A DNA stretch of 64,000 bases from an uncultured Kiritimatiellota bacterium (GTDB lineage: Bacteria > Verrucomicrobiota > Kiritimatiellia > RFP12 > DVOR01): NCBI GenBank assembly GCA_944389585.1, contig CALXMW010000002.1, forward strand, positions 1 to 64,000. The letters are read 5' to 3'. This document shows, in pieces, positions 26,512 through 35,740 of this stretch. Numbering within the stretch: the first letter of the stretch is position 1; each line of letters begins with the position of its first letter. The position numbers and the translations under genes are program-made. The notes below the pieces were generated by a model. The model searched no databases. It was not told the origin of the DNA and saw only the letters and a list, made by a program, of their open reading frames with translations.

Positions 26512-26910
26512 TTATTCGGCGGCGGGGGTTTCCGCGGGGGTCTCGGCGGCGGGGGTGGCGGTGACCCATTCAAGGACGCACATTTCGGTGGCGTCGCCGC
26601 GGCGTTTGCCGAGCTTGGTGATGCGGGTGTAGCCGCCGTTGCGGCCGGCCTGCGCGGGGACGACGACGTCGAAGAGGCGCTTGACGGCCTCGGGGCTGCG
26701 GAGGCGGGCGGCGGCGAGGCGGCGTGCGGCGAGGGTGCCTTTGCGGGCGAGGGTGACGAGCTTTTCGGCGTCCTTGCGGGCCTGCTTGGCCTTTTTGAGG
26801 GTGGTTTCGATGCGGTCGTGGATGATGAGTGCGGCGCAGAGCATCCGCATGAGCTGGGCGCGGTGCTCGGGGCTGCGGCCGAATTTCTTGGCGAGTCGTT
26901 TGTGGCGCAT
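26512..26910 (-). CDS. rplQ: Ribosomal protein L17
   Basis: L17 sits near the peptide exit of the 50S subunit. The 132-residue product has the family start MRHKRLAKKFGRSPEHRAQL and GGYTRITKLGKRRGDATEM. An added Thr/Pro/Ala/Glu tail (ATPAAETPAETPAAE) is dispensable-looking. It is the last gene of the alpha operon, 27 bp after rpoA. Confidence 0.97.
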   Translation of the reverse strand: MRHKRLAKKFGRSPEHRAQLMRMLCAALIIHDRIETTLKKAKQARKDAEKLVTLARKGTLAARRLAAARLRSPEAVKRLFDVVVPAQAGRNGGYTRITKLGKRRGDATEMCVLEWVTATPAAETPAETPAAE

Positions 26911-26937
26911 GGTGGGTGTTCCTTAAAGGGTGTGGGG

Positions 26938-27939
26938 TCAGTCGTTGGGGTTCTTGTCGAGGAGGTTGACGTCGAACTTGAAGCCGAGGCCGAGGCCCAT
27001 CTCGTGGAGTTTGTCTTTGATTTCGGTGAGGGATTTTTTGCCGAAGTTGCGGTATTTGAGCATGTCGGCCTCGGTTTTCTGCACGAGCTCGCCGACGGTT
27101 TTGATGCCGGCGGAGTTGAGGCAGTTGGCGGAGCGGACGGAGAGCTCGATTTCGTTGACGCCCATGTTGAGCTTGCGGCGGAGGTCTTCGGTCTCGGTGG
27201 TGTCGCCTTGGGAGGGGGTCTCGAACTCGAGGATGTCGTCGGTGGTCTCGACGAAGGCGTCGAGGTGGTGCCTCAGGAGCGCGGCGCTGGTCTTGAGGGC
27301 TTCGTCGGGGGAGACGCGGCCGTCGGTCCAGATGTCGAGGATGAGGCGTTCGTAGTCGGTGCGTTGGCCGACGCGGGTGTTGACGACGTCGTAGTTGACG
27401 CGGGTGACGGGGGAGAAGGCCGAGTCGATGGGGATGACGCCGATATCAAAGGAGGGGTCTTTGTTGCCTTCGGCGAGGCAGAAGCCGCGGCCGACGCCGA
27501 CCTGGGCCTCGAGGTTGAGCTTGCCGTCGGCGTCGAGGGTGGCGATGACCTGCTCGGGGTTGAGGACCTCGATGGCGTTGTCGGTGGCGAAGTCCGCGGC
27601 GGTGACGACGCAGGGGCCTTGCTTGGAGAGGCGGATCCAGCGGGTGTCGCGGGTGTAGCTCTTGAGGAGGACCTTTTTGAGGTTGAGGACGATGTCGGTG
27701 ACGTCCTCGGCGACGCCGGGGAGGGAGCAGAACTCGTGGGCGGCGCCCTCGAGTTTGATGGCCTTGATGGCGAAGCCTTCGATGGAGGAGAGCAGGACGC
27801 GGCGGAGGGAGTTCCCGATGGTGCGGCCGTAGCCGATCTCGAAGGGGTCGGCGGTGTACCGGGCGTAGGTCTCGGTGGCGGTGGCGTCGTCCCGGACGAT
27901 GTGGGTGGGCATTTCAAAGCGACTCAGGCGAATCGGCAT
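26938..27939 (-). CDS. rpoA: RNA polymerase alpha subunit
   Basis: Alpha dimerises to nucleate RNA polymerase assembly and contacts activators. The 333-residue product has the N-terminal assembly domain with EIGYGRTIGNSLRRVLLSSI and a C-terminal domain with the helix-hairpin-helix region SANCLNSAGIKTVGELVQKT. It ends GLGLGFKFDVNLLDKNPND. The ATG at 27939 follows AAAGGACGG; the frame upstream of it runs through the intergenic hairpin and rpsD antisense sequence and is not coding. Confidence 0.98.
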   Translation of the reverse strand: MPIRLSRFEMPTHIVRDDATATETYARYTADPFEIGYGRTIGNSLRRVLLSSIEGFAIKAIKLEGAAHEFCSLPGVAEDVTDIVLNLKKVLLKSYTRDTRWIRLSKQGPCVVTAADFATDNAIEVLNPEQVIATLDADGKLNLEAQVGVGRGFCLAEGNKDPSFDIGVIPIDSAFSPVTRVNYDVVNTRVGQRTDYERLILDIWTDGRVSPDEALKTSAALLRHHLDAFVETTDDILEFETPSQGDTTETEDLRRKLNMGVNEIELSVRSANCLNSAGIKTVGELVQKTEADMLKYRNFGKKSLTEIKDKLHEMGLGLGFKFDVNLLDKNPND

Positions 27940-27967
27940 GACAGTCCGTCCTTTCTGACGTGTTGGG

Positions 27968-27992
27968 GCCGCGCGGGTGTGGCCCGCGCGGC
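27968..27992 (-). other. Stem-loop between rpsD and rpoA
   Basis: A perfect ten-pair hairpin, GCCGCGCGGG/CCCGCGCGGC, with a five-base loop sits in the 71-bp gap before rpoA. There is no T-tract after it. It may be a processing site or protect an mRNA end. Confidence 0.7.
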
Positions 27993-28010
27993 TCTGGGAC
28001 AACGGTGGGG

Positions 28011-28616
28011 TTAGCGGGAGTAGAGCTCGACGATGAGCTGGGCGTCGATGTTTTCCGGGATCTCGGCGCGTTCGGGGACGCTGAGGAGGGTTCCGGCCAT
28101 GTTGGGCTCGTCCCACTGCAGCCAGGATTGGGCGGCGGTGCGGGGGCTCTTGATGGAATCGACGATGACGCCCATCGTGCGGTCTTTCTCGCGGACGGCG
28201 ACGGTCTGCCCGGGCTTGAGGGTGTAGGAGGGGATGTTGCAGACTTTGCCGTCGACGGTGATGTGGCGGTGGGAGACGAGCTGCCGGGCGGCGGCGCGGG
28301 TGGGGGCGATGCCGAGGCGGTAGACGATGTTGTCCAGGCGCGTCTCGCAGAGCTGCAGGAGGATGTCGCCGGTCTTGCCGTGGCGGGCCTTGGCGCGCTC
28401 GAAGAAGAGGTGGAACTGGCGCTCGAGCATGCCGTAGATGTATTTGGCCTTCTGCTTCTCGCGGAGCTGGACGCCGTACTCGGAGAGTTTGCGGCGGCGG
28501 TTGGCGCCGTGCTGGCCGGGGGGGTTCTTGCGGCGGTCGAGGACTTTGTCGGGGCCGTAGATGGGCTCGCCGAAACGACGGGAAATCTTGGTGCGGGGGC
28601 CGGTGTAACGAGCCAT
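28011..28616 (-). CDS. rpsD: Ribosomal protein S4
   Basis: S4 is a primary 16S-binding protein and in many bacteria also represses its own operon. The 201-residue product starts [20 protein letters not shown] and has the S4 RNA-binding domain ([20 protein letters not shown]). It lacks the four-cysteine zinc cluster found in some S4 proteins. It starts 2 bp after the rpsK stop. Confidence 0.98.
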   Translation of the reverse strand: MARYTGPRTKISRRFGEPIYGPDKVLDRRKNPPGQHGANRRRKLSEYGVQLREKQKAKYIYGMLERQFHLFFERAKARHGKTGDILLQLCETRLDNIVYRLGIAPTRAAARQLVSHRHITVDGKVCNIPSYTLKPGQTVAVREKDRTMGVIVDSIKSPRTAAQSWLQWDEPNMAGTLLSVPERAEIPENIDAQLIVELYSR

Positions 28617-28618
28617 GA

Positions 28619-29119
28619 TCAAACCCTCCTGCGCTTGCGGGGACGGCAGCCGTTGTGAGCGACGGGGGTGCAGTCCTTGATGCACGTGACGTGGATGCCG
28701 ACGGATTGGATGGCGCGGACGGCGGATTCGCGGCCGGCGCCGGCGCCTTGCATACGGACTTCGACCTCGTGCATGCCGCGGGCGTAGGCGGTGCGGGCGG
28801 CGTCCTGCGCGACCATGGTGGCGGCGAAGGCGGTGGATTTGCGCGAGCCCTTGAAGCCGGCCTTGCCCGAGGAGCTCCAGGAGATGACGCCGCCGCGGGC
28901 GTCTGCGATGGAGACGAGGGTGTTGTTGTAGGTGGCGCGGATGAAGGCGATGCCCGCGGGCATGACCTTGACCTTGGACTTTTTCTTGGCAGCCTCTGCG
29001 TCGGCGGCGGCGTTGGCGGCGGCCGTGTCGGCGGCGAGGATCTGCTGGGCCTCGCTGAGGGCAGGCTTCTGTTGCTCCTCGGCGGAGACGGCCTGCTGTT
29101 CGGTGTTTTCTTCGCTCAT
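28619..29119 (-). CDS. rpsK: Ribosomal protein S11 with long N-terminal extension
   Basis: S11 forms part of the 30S platform. The conserved core starts at about residue 50 ([20 protein letters not shown]) and ends normally with [10 protein letters not shown]. Ahead of it lies an extra acidic, Ala/Glu/Gln-rich segment ([19 protein letters not shown] onward), making the protein 166 residues instead of the usual ~130. The start is supported by a 15-bp gap after rpsM and GGAACC upstream; no later ATG precedes the core at a sensible place. Confidence 0.95.
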   Translation of the reverse strand: MSEENTEQQAVSAEEQQKPALSEAQQILAADTAAANAAADAEAAKKKSKVKVMPAGIAFIRATYNNTLVSIADARGGVISWSSSGKAGFKGSRKSTAFAATMVAQDAARTAYARGMHEVEVRMQGAGAGRESAVRAIQSVGIHVTCIKDCTPVAHNGCRPRKRRRV

Positions 29120-29134
29120 TTGGGGTTCCTGGGA

Positions 29135-29506
29135 TTACTTTTCGCGGACGGTGGAGACCGTCTTCTTGGCGCCTTTGCGGGTGCGCGCGTTGGTCTTCGT
29201 GCGCTGGCCGCGGCAGGGGAGGCCGCGTTTGTGGCGGTAGCCGCGGTAGGTGCCGATGCTCATGAGGCGGCGGATGTTGCCGGAGACCTCGCGGCGGAGG
29301 TCGCCCTCGACGCGGTAGTGTTCCTGGATGTAGGTGACGACCTGGCGGATCTCGTCGGGGGTGAGGGCGTCGGCCTTCTTCCCGATCTCGATGCCGCAGG
29401 CTTCAACGATGTCCGTGGCCCGTTTGGGGCCGATTCCGTGGATGTACCGCAGGGCATACTCGATGCGCTTGTTGCCCGGCACGTCCACACCCATCAATCT
29501 CGGCAT
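29135..29506 (-). CDS. rpsM: Ribosomal protein S13
   Basis: S13 lies in the 30S head and contacts the P-site tRNA. The 123-residue product has [31 protein letters not shown] and the basic C-terminus [17 protein letters not shown]. It follows rpmJ by 15 bp. Confidence 0.98.
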   Translation of the reverse strand: MPRLMGVDVPGNKRIEYALRYIHGIGPKRATDIVEACGIEIGKKADALTPDEIRQVVTYIQEHYRVEGDLRREVSGNIRRLMSIGTYRGYRHKRGLPCRGQRTKTNARTRKGAKKTVSTVREK

Positions 29507-29521
29507 GTCTGTGTTCTCCGA

Positions 29522-29635
29522 TTAACCTTGACGCTGCTTGTGGCGGGGGTTCGAGCAGATGACGCGGACGACGCCTTTGCGCCGGACGATGCGGCACTGC
29601 TCACAAATGCGTTTGACAGAACTGCGAACTTTCAT
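29522..29635 (-). CDS. rpmJ: Ribosomal protein L36
   Basis: L36 is a tiny zinc-binding protein of the 50S subunit. The 37-residue product begins [20 protein letters not shown] and keeps all four zinc ligands, Cys11, Cys14, Cys27 and His32 (C+ type). It is the first gene after the alpha-operon promoter. The ATG at 29635 follows AGAAGGAAC. infA, often just upstream, is not there. Confidence 0.97.
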   Translation of the reverse strand: MKVRSSVKRICEQCRIVRRKGVVRVICSNPRHKQRQG

Positions 29636-29664
29636 GGTCTGTTCCTTCTTAAAATGAGTGGTTC

Positions 29665-29694
29665 AGTATAGCGCATTTCATGGCTCGCTGTCCA
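29665..29694 (-). promoter_or_regulatory. Sigma-70-type promoter for rpmJ-rpsM-rpsK-rpsD-rpoA-rplQ
   Basis: On the minus strand, TGGACA (29689-29694) and TATACT (29665-29670) are 18 bp apart in the 78-bp gap between map and rpmJ. It gives the alpha operon its own start within the long ribosomal cluster. Confidence 0.8.
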
Positions 29695-29713
29695 CACAAA
29701 AATCAAAAATCTT

Positions 29714-30517
29714 TCACCCCGCCATCCAATCGGCCGTCCAGGGGTCGCGTTCGAACCAGGGGGTGAGGATTTCCGCGCCGTCTTTGAGCACCGCGACGGT
29801 GTACTCGAAGTGGGCGGCGGGGAGGCCGTCTTGCGTGACGACGGTCCAGCCGTCGTCGAGCACGCGGATGGCGGCCTTGCCGAGGTTGACCATGGGCTCG
29901 ATGGCCAGGGTCATGCCTTCGTGCAGGATGGGGCCGCGCCCGGCTTTGCCGTAGTTGGGCACGGGCGGGTCTTCGTGGAGGCGCCGGCCGACGCCGTGGC
30001 CGGTGTATTCCTTGACGACGGTGCAGCCGCCTTCGGCGACGAGGCGCTCGATGAGGTGGCTGATGTCTCCCAGGCGTTTGCCGGGGCGGATGGCGGCGAC
30101 GGCTTCCTCGAGGGCGCGGCGGGTGGTGCGCAGGAGGCGCCGGGCGTCGGGGGTGAGGGCGTCGGGGCCGCCGACGGCGACGGTGCGGGTGTTGTCGCCG
30201 ACGAAGCCGTGGTAGGCGCCGCAGACGTCGAGGCTGACGAGGTCGCCGTGTTGGAGGACGCGGCCGCCGGGGATGCCGTGGATGACCTCTTCGTTGACGG
30301 AGACGCAGAGGGCGGCGGGGTAGCCCATGTAGCCCAGGGAGCCGGAGGTGGCGGTGCCGTCGCCGAGGGTCTTGAGGCGGGCGCGGCAGAAGGCGTCGAT
30401 CTCGCCGGTGGTGACGCCGGGGCGCGCGAGGTCGCAGCAGGCGTTGAGGAGCTCGGCCATGAGGCGGCCGGCTTCGCGCATGCGGTCGAGCTCGGCTGGG
30501 GTGCGGAGGTCAATCAT
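29714..30517 (-). CDS. map: Methionine aminopeptidase, type I
   Basis: Map removes the initiator methionine from new proteins. The 267-residue product is a pita-bread-fold peptidase; the predicted metal ligands are Asp97, Asp108, His174 (in YTGHGVGRRLHEDP), Glu208 and Glu238. There is no N-terminal zinc-finger extension. The ATG at 30517 overlaps the adk end by 8 bp; the frame continues upstream only as antisense-like sequence within adk. Confidence 0.97.
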   Translation of the reverse strand: MIDLRTPAELDRMREAGRLMAELLNACCDLARPGVTTGEIDAFCRARLKTLGDGTATSGSLGYMGYPAALCVSVNEEVIHGIPGGRVLQHGDLVSLDVCGAYHGFVGDNTRTVAVGGPDALTPDARRLLRTTRRALEEAVAAIRPGKRLGDISHLIERLVAEGGCTVVKEYTGHGVGRRLHEDPPVPNYGKAGRGPILHEGMTLAIEPMVNLGKAAIRVLDDGWTVVTQDGLPAAHFEYTVAVLKDGAEILTPWFERDPWTADWMAG

Positions 30518-31160
30518 GGATTTTGCGGAGGGCGGCCTCGATTTTGGGTTCGAGGTCGTGGCCGGAGGCGTCGACGGCGTGGAGGAGGCCGCGCCGGCGG
30601 TAGTAGTCGATGAGGGGGAAGGTCTCGCGGGCGTAGACGTCGAGGCGGTGGCGGACGGTGGCCGGGTCGTCGTCCTTGCGGATGGCGAGGGGGGCGCCGC
30701 AGGCGTCGCAGAGACCGTCGCGCTTGGGGGGGAGGGTGGCGAGGTTGAAGGTGGCGCCGCAGGCGGGGCAGACGCGGCGGCCGGCGATGCGGGCGACGAG
30801 GACGTCGTCGGGGACTTCGAGGAGGAGGGCGCCGCGGAGGTGGACGCCTTTGCGCGCGAGAAGGTCGCCGAGGAGGTCGGCCTGGGGGAGGGTGCGGGGG
30901 AAGCCGTCGAGGAGGAGGACGTGGGTGGCGGGGTCGGCGTCGAGGACTTCTTCGACCATTTGGGCGATGAGGGCGTCGGGGACGAGGTTGCCGGCGTCCA
31001 TGTAGGCTTTGGCCTGGAGGCCGGCGGGGGTGCCTTGCTTGACGGCACCGCGCAGGAGGTCGCCGGAGGAGAGGTGGCGGATGCCGGGGACGCGGGCGAG
31101 CTCGGCGGCGAGGGTGCCTTTGCCGGAGCCGGGTGCGCCAAGGAGGATGACGACGTTCAT
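30510..31160 (-). CDS. adk: Adenylate kinase, zinc-LID type
   Basis: Adk interconverts AMP, ADP and ATP. The 216-residue product has the P-loop GAPGSGKGT at 8-16, DGFPRT at 85-90 and a long LID domain. The LID carries four cysteines (Cys131, Cys134, Cys151, Cys154) that would bind zinc. It lies 15 bp after secY and overlaps map by 8 bp, the classic secY-adk-map order. Confidence 0.98.
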   Translation of the reverse strand: MNVVILLGAPGSGKGTLAAELARVPGIRHLSSGDLLRGAVKQGTPAGLQAKAYMDAGNLVPDALIAQMVEEVLDADPATHVLLLDGFPRTLPQADLLGDLLARKGVHLRGALLLEVPDDVLVARIAGRRVCPACGATFNLATLPPKRDGLCDACGAPLAIRKDDDPATVRHRLDVYARETFPLIDYYRRRGLLHAVDASGHDLEPKIEAALRKIHD

Positions 31161-31175
31161 GGGAATGCCCCTGTT

Positions 31176-32546
31176 TTAACGGCGGCCGGTGATGCGCCCG
31201 TGTTTGAGGAAGCCGTCGAAGTTGCGCATGACGAGCTGGGATTCGAGGCGGCGGAGGGTGTCGAGGGCGACGCCGACGACGATGAGGAGGCTGGTGCCGC
31301 CGAAGAAGGTGGAGATTTCCCAGGGGATGTTGCGGAAGGAGACGAGGAGCAGGGGGATGATGGCGATGGCCAGGAGGGCGAGGGCGCCGATGATGGTGAC
31401 GCGGGTCATGACGGCGTCGAGGTATTCGGCGGTGGCCAGGCCGGGGCGGATGCCGGGGATGTAGGAGCCGTCGCGCTTGAGGCCGTCGGAGATGTTCATG
31501 GCGTTGAACTGGGTGGCGACCCAGAAGAAGGTGAAGAAGAGGATGAGGACGGCGTAGAGGAGGATGTGCGTCATCGTGGTGGGCAGGGCAATGGCCTCGC
31601 CGACGCGCTTGAGGGCGGCGCTGACGGGGTTGGCGCCGTTGAGGCGCGCGAGCATGCCGATGAGCTGAAGGATGGGGCCGGCGAAGATGATGGGCATGAC
31701 GCCGGAGTAGTTGACGCGCAGGGGGAGGTAGGTGACGCCGCCGCCGTAGGCCGAGCCGCGGGAGATGGCGCGGGTGGAGTGGATGGGGATCTTGCGCAGG
31801 GCCTGGGTGATGGCCACCGTGCCCAGGAGGACGGCGAAGAAGAAGAGGAGCAGGAGGGCGAGCTCCCAGGTGGAGCCTTGGGCCTCGGCGCCGCCGACGT
31901 TGAAGTAGCGCCGGGCGGCGGCGGCGACGGCGGCGGGGAGGCGCGAGGTGATGTTGATCATGATGAGCAGGGAGACGCCGTTGCCGATGCCGCGCTCGGT
32001 GATCTGGTCGCCCAGCCACATGACGAACATGGAGGCGCCCGTCATGGAGATGACGGTGGTGACGTAGAAGAGCAGCGCGCTGCGCATGGAGACGAGCTGG
32101 ATGCCGCCGACGCCGAGGGCCTCGGGGTTGAGCATGGTGGCGGCCAGGGCGCAGGCCTGGAAGACGCAGATGCCGATGGTGAGCCAGCGGGTGTAGAGCG
32201 TGAGGGTCTTGCGCCCGGCGTCGCCTTCGCGCTGGAGGCGCCCGAGGGCGGGGATGACGGCGGTCATCAGCTGGATGATGATCTGCGCGGAGATGTAGGG
32301 CCAGATGGAGAGGGTGCCGACGGAGCATTGGGTGAGGGCGCCGCCGGTGAAGGTGTCGAACCAGGCGACGAGGCCGCCGTCGCTGTTGGCTTCCATCGTC
32401 TCTTGGAGCTGGACGATGGCGGCCCAGTCCACGCCGGGGGTGGGGATCATGGCCAGCAGGCGGGCCACGGCCACCAGGCCGATGGTGAAGAAGATGCGGG
32501 CGCGGAGCTCGGGGATCTTGAAGAGGTTGGCGAAGGTCTTGAGCAT
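31176..32546 (-). CDS. secY: Protein translocase channel SecY
   Basis: SecY forms the membrane channel for protein export. The 456-residue product has ten predicted membrane helices, the early IPTPGVDW motif, YISAQIIIQL in helix 2, GIGNGVSLLIMINI, and the cytoplasmic loop sequence IRPGLATAEYLDAVMTRVT. It is preceded by a 102-bp gap with a strong hairpin. Confidence 0.98.
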   Translation of the reverse strand: MLKTFANLFKIPELRARIFFTIGLVAVARLLAMIPTPGVDWAAIVQLQETMEANSDGGLVAWFDTFTGGALTQCSVGTLSIWPYISAQIIIQLMTAVIPALGRLQREGDAGRKTLTLYTRWLTIGICVFQACALAATMLNPEALGVGGIQLVSMRSALLFYVTTVISMTGASMFVMWLGDQITERGIGNGVSLLIMINITSRLPAAVAAAARRYFNVGGAEAQGSTWELALLLLFFFAVLLGTVAITQALRKIPIHSTRAISRGSAYGGGVTYLPLRVNYSGVMPIIFAGPILQLIGMLARLNGANPVSAALKRVGEAIALPTTMTHILLYAVLILFFTFFWVATQFNAMNISDGLKRDGSYIPGIRPGLATAEYLDAVMTRVTIIGALALLAIAIIPLLLVSFRNIPWEISTFFGGTSLLIVVGVALDTLRRLESQLVMRNFDGFLKHGRITGRR

Positions 32547-32611
32547 GGGGGTCCTCTGGGTGCAGGGCGCTCAACGTCGCGGGGGGCGGTGCCCCGAAGG
32601 GGGGAAAGGGG

Positions 32612-32638
32612 CCCGGCCCGGCGCGTGGCCGGGCCGGG
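32612..32638 (-). other. Stem-loop between rplO and secY
   Basis: A perfect eleven-pair GC hairpin (CCCGGCCCGGC/GCCGGGCCGGG) with a five-base loop lies in the 102-bp gap between rplO and secY. No T-tract follows on the transcribed strand, so it is more likely a processing or attenuation element than a terminator. Confidence 0.7.
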
Positions 32639-32648
32639 GTGGCGGGGC

Positions 32649-33095
32649 TTAGATGACCTCGCAGGTGCCGCCCTTGGCCTCGATCTTGGCCTTGGCGGCG
32701 GCGGAGAAGGCGGAGGCCTTCACGGTGAGCTTCTTGGTGAGCTCGCCGTCGCCGAGGATCTTGATGCCGGCGGCCTTGGCGGGGCGGTAGCCGAAGCCGG
32801 CCGCGAGCATGACGTCGATGTCCACGACGGTGCCTTCGTCGAAGCGCTCGAGGTCGCCGACGTTGACGCCGTAGAAGGGGACGCGGTTGGGGTTCTTGAA
32901 GCCGCGCTTGGGGAGGCGGCGCATGAGGGGCATCTGGCCGCCTTCGAAGCCGAGCTTCTGCTTGTGGCCTTTGCGGGCGCCCTGGCCTTTGTGGCCGCGG
33001 GTGGAGGTCTTGCCCATGCCCGAGCCCATGCCGCGGCCGACGCGCTTGCGGCTCTTGCGGGCGCCGGGGGTGTTGGTGAGGTTGGAAAGATCCAT
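32649..33095 (-). CDS. rplO: Ribosomal protein L15
   Basis: L15 is a late-assembling 50S protein. The 148-residue product has the glycine- and arginine-rich start (RVGRGMGSGMGKTSTRGHKG) and EGGQMPLMRRLPKRGFKNPN. It follows rpsE by 59 bp, where rpmD (L30) would normally be. Confidence 0.97.
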   Translation of the reverse strand: MDLSNLTNTPGARKSRKRVGRGMGSGMGKTSTRGHKGQGARKGHKQKLGFEGGQMPLMRRLPKRGFKNPNRVPFYGVNVGDLERFDEGTVVDIDVMLAAGFGYRPAKAAGIKILGDGELTKKLTVKASAFSAAAKAKIEAKGGTCEVI

Positions 33096-33119
33096 TTCGG
33101 AAATCCTTTCGGTAGGTGG

Positions 33120-33148
33120 CGCGCGGGCGGGGGTTGGCCGCCCGCGCG
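33120..33148 (-). other. Stem-loop between rpsE and rplO, in place of rpmD
   Basis: A perfect hairpin (GCGCGGGCGG/CCGCCCGCGC plus one flanking pair, seven-base loop) fills the 59-bp gap where rpmD is expected. No T-tract follows it. Confidence 0.7.
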
Positions 33149-33154
33149 GCGCCG

Positions 33155-33643
33155 TCAGGCGCGGAGGGCCGCGATGGCCTCCGCGGAGCGGAGCTGGTGG
33201 AGGGCGTCGATGGTGGCCTTGACGACGTTGAGGCGGTTCTTGGAGCCAAGGCTCTTGCCCACGACGTCGCGGATGCCGGCGGCCTCGAGGACGGGGCGCA
33301 TGGCGCCGCCGCAGATGATGCCGGTGCCGTCGGGGGCGGGCTTGAGGAGGACTTTGCCGCCGTCGCAGACGCCGGTGACCTCGTGGGGGATGGTGGTGCC
33401 TTTCATGCAGACCGGGCGCATGGCCTTGCGCGCGGCGTCGCCGCCCTTGCGGATGGCGTCGCCCACTTCGTTGGCCTTGCCGATGCCCAGGCCCACCTTG
33501 CCGTTGTTGTCGCCGACGACGATGACGGCCGAGAAGCTGAAGCGGCGGCCGCCCTTGACAGTCTTGGCGCAGCGGTTGACGAAGACGGTCTTCTCGTCGA
33601 ACTCGGGCGCGGCGTCGCGGTCACGGTTGTTGCGGTCGATCAT
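33155..33643 (-). CDS. rpsE: Ribosomal protein S5
   Basis: S5 helps to maintain decoding fidelity and mRNA unwinding. The 162-residue product has the N-terminal double-stranded-RNA-binding fold ([19 protein letters not shown]) and [13 protein letters not shown], then the C-terminal [20 protein letters not shown]. The ATG overlaps the rplR stop by one base (TAATG). Confidence 0.98.
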   Translation of the reverse strand: MIDRNNRDRDAAPEFDEKTVFVNRCAKTVKGGRRFSFSAVIVVGDNNGKVGLGIGKANEVGDAIRKGGDAARKAMRPVCMKGTTIPHEVTGVCDGGKVLLKPAPDGTGIICGGAMRPVLEAAGIRDVVGKSLGSKNRLNVVKATIDALHQLRSAEAIAALRA

Positions 33644-34011
33644 TACGCTTCCTCCGTCTTGGCGCTGATGGAGAGGCCGGCCTGGACGGCGGCCTCGACG
33701 ATGGTCTTGACGCGGCCGTGGAACTTGTAGCCGGCGCGGTCGACGACGATGGCCTTGAGGCCTTTGGCCTGGGCGGCCTGGGCGGCGGCCTCGCCGAGGG
33801 CCTTGGCGCCCTCGAGGTTGCATTTCCAGCCGCCCTTGAGGGTGGAGGCGGCGGCGAGGGTGTTGCCGGCCACGTCGTCGATGAACTGCACGTACATGTA
33901 GCGGTTCGAGACGAAGATGGCCATGCGGGGGCGCTCGGCGGTGCCGCTGATGCGGCGGCGGATGCGCTTGTGGCGCGCCACGCGTTGTTCTTTGCGGTTC
34001 TTTACGCTCAT
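33643..34011 (-). CDS. rplR: Ribosomal protein L18
   Basis: L18 binds 5S rRNA with L5. The 122-residue product has [32 protein letters not shown] and the typical end [19 protein letters not shown]. It lies 20 bp after rplF. Confidence 0.97.
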   Translation of the reverse strand: MSVKNRKEQRVARHKRIRRRISGTAERPRMAIFVSNRYMYVQFIDDVAGNTLAAASTLKGGWKCNLEGAKALGEAAAQAAQAKGLKAIVVDRAGYKFHGRVKTIVEAAVQAGLSISAKTEEA

Positions 34012-34031
34012 TGCAATTCTCCTGGCCGGGG

Positions 34032-34571
34032 TTAGGCGACGGTCTTGCCTTCCTTGCGGCGGATCTTCTCGTCCTTGTAGCGGATGCCCTTGCCTTTGTA
34101 GGGCTCGGCGGGGTAGTACGAGCGGATGCGGGCGGCGGCCTCGCCGACGACTTCCTTGTCGATGCCCTCGACCTTGACGTTGACGTCGGCGGTGACGGTG
34201 ACGGTGCAGCCTTCGGGGATGTCGTATTCCTTGGGGGAGGCGAAGCCGAGGGTGAGGATGGCCTTGCGGCCTTGGACGGCGGCCTTGAAGCCGGTGCCCT
34301 CGATGACAAGCTCCTTGCTGTAGCCTTGGGTGACGCCCTCGATCATGTTCTTGACGAGGGTGCGCGAGAGGCCGTGGAAGCTCTTCTGGGCGCGGCTGTC
34401 GTCGGCGCGGGTGACGAGGACCTGCTGGCCTTCGACGGCGACGGCGATGCCCTTCTGGAGGGCGCGCGAGAGCTCGCCCTTGGGGCCCTTGACGGTGACC
34501 TCGTTGCCGTTGGCGACGGTGACGGTGACGCCGGCGGGGATGGCGATGGGCTGTTTGCCGATTCGGGACAT
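34032..34571 (-). CDS. rplF: Ribosomal protein L6
   Basis: L6 lies near the factor-binding site of the 50S subunit. The 179-residue product starts [17 protein letters not shown] and ends with the conserved [20 protein letters not shown]. Spacing to rpsH is 12 bp. Confidence 0.98.
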   Translation of the reverse strand: MSRIGKQPIAIPAGVTVTVANGNEVTVKGPKGELSRALQKGIAVAVEGQQVLVTRADDSRAQKSFHGLSRTLVKNMIEGVTQGYSKELVIEGTGFKAAVQGRKAILTLGFASPKEYDIPEGCTVTVTADVNVKVEGIDKEVVGEAAARIRSYYPAEPYKGKGIRYKDEKIRRKEGKTVA

Positions 34572-34583
34572 GTCAGCTCTCCT

Positions 34584-34976
34584 TTACCAGATGGTGCAGA
34601 GCAGCTCGCCGCCGAGACGACGCTCGCGGGCGGTCTTGCCGCTCATGATGCCGCCGGAGGTGCTGAGCACGGCGATGCCCAGGCCGCCGAGGACTTTGGG
34701 GATGTCGGCGTAGCCGCAGAAGCGGCGCAGGCCGGGGCGGGAGACGCGCTCGAGGCCGCGGATGGCGGGCTCGGCGCGGTCGCTGTACTTCAGCTCGATG
34801 GTGAGGGTGCGCTTGGCCTCGCCGACCATGGAGTAGTCGGCGATGTAGCCCTCTTCCTTGAGCACGCGGGCGATCTCGCCCTTGATGCGGGAGCCGGGCA
34901 TGGACACCTCGGGGTGGCGCGCCTTCTGCGCGTTGCGGATGCGCACCAGCATGTCGGAGATGGGGTCGGTCATCAT
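34584..34976 (-). CDS. rpsH: Ribosomal protein S8
   Basis: S8 organises the central domain of 16S rRNA. The 130-residue product has TDPISDMLVRIRNAQKARH and the C-terminal signature LGGLGIAVLSTSGGIMSGKT. Two ATG codons stand in tandem at the start; the first is annotated. Confidence 0.98.
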   Translation of the reverse strand: MMTDPISDMLVRIRNAQKARHPEVSMPGSRIKGEIARVLKEEGYIADYSMVGEAKRTLTIELKYSDRAEPAIRGLERVSRPGLRRFCGYADIPKVLGGLGIAVLSTSGGIMSGKTARERRLGGELLCTIW

Positions 34977-34994
34977 AGTCGTGTGCCCTTTCGC

Positions 34995-35180
34995 TTACCA
35001 GCTGGCCTTGGTGACGCCGGGGATTTCGCCGTTGAGGGCCATCTCGCGGAAGCAGAGGCGGCAGAGGCGGAACTTGCGGATGACGCTGTGGGGGCGGCCG
35101 CAGCGGGAGCAGCGGGTGTACGCGCGGACGCCGAACTTCGGCTTGCGCGCCGCCTTGACGATCAGGGAGGTCTTAGCCAT
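34995..35180 (-). CDS. rpsN: Ribosomal protein S14, zinc-binding short form
   Basis: This 61-residue S14 is the short, zinc-containing type, with Cys24, Cys27, Cys40 and Cys43 in [20 protein letters not shown]. No second, zinc-free rpsN copy is present in the window. It lies between rplE (17 bp) and rpsH (18 bp). Confidence 0.97.
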   Translation of the reverse strand: MAKTSLIVKAARKPKFGVRAYTRCSRCGRPHSVIRKFRLCRLCFREMALNGEIPGVTKASW

Positions 35181-35197
35181 TTTCTCTCTCCTTAGCC

Positions 35198-35728
35198 TTA
35201 GCGGCCCATGAACGGCATGCCCAGCGCCTCGAGGAGGGCCTTGGCGCCTTCCTTGTCCTTGGCGGTGGTGACGAAGGTGATGTCGAGGCCCGAGGCCGAG
35301 CTGACGGCGGTGATCTCGGGGAAGGTGACGTATTCCTTCAGGCCCATGGTGTAGTTGCCGGCCTTGTCGAACCCGCGGTTGGGCACGCCGCGGAAGTCGC
35401 GGATGCGCGCGAGGGTGACGTTGAAGAAGCGGTCGGCGAACTCGTACATGCGCGCGCCGCGGAGGGTGACCTTCGCGCCGATGGGCATGCCTTCGCGGAG
35501 CTTGAAGTTGGAGATGCTCTTGCGGGCCTTGCAGAGGACGGCCTTCTGGCCGGTGATGGCCTCGAGGTCTTGCACGAGCTGCTTCTGCACGTCCTTTTCC
35601 TGGATGCCGAAGGCCATGTTGACGACGATCTTCGTCAGGCGGGGCACCAGCATCGGGTTGGCCACGCCGAGCTTCTTCTCGAGCGCGGGGACGATTTCCT
35701 TGGCGTAGGTCTCTTTCAGGTTGGCCAT
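35198..35728 (-). CDS. rplE: Ribosomal protein L5
   Basis: L5 binds 5S rRNA and contacts the P-site tRNA. The 176-residue product has the family stretches [35 protein letters not shown], and [20 protein letters not shown]. It lies 12 bp after rplX. Confidence 0.98.
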   Translation of the reverse strand: MANLKETYAKEIVPALEKKLGVANPMLVPRLTKIVVNMAFGIQEKDVQKQLVQDLEAITGQKAVLCKARKSISNFKLREGMPIGAKVTLRGARMYEFADRFFNVTLARIRDFRGVPNRGFDKAGNYTMGLKEYVTFPEITAVSSASGLDITFVTTAKDKEGAKALLEALGMPFMGR

Positions 35729-35740
35729 GTCCGTGCTCCT

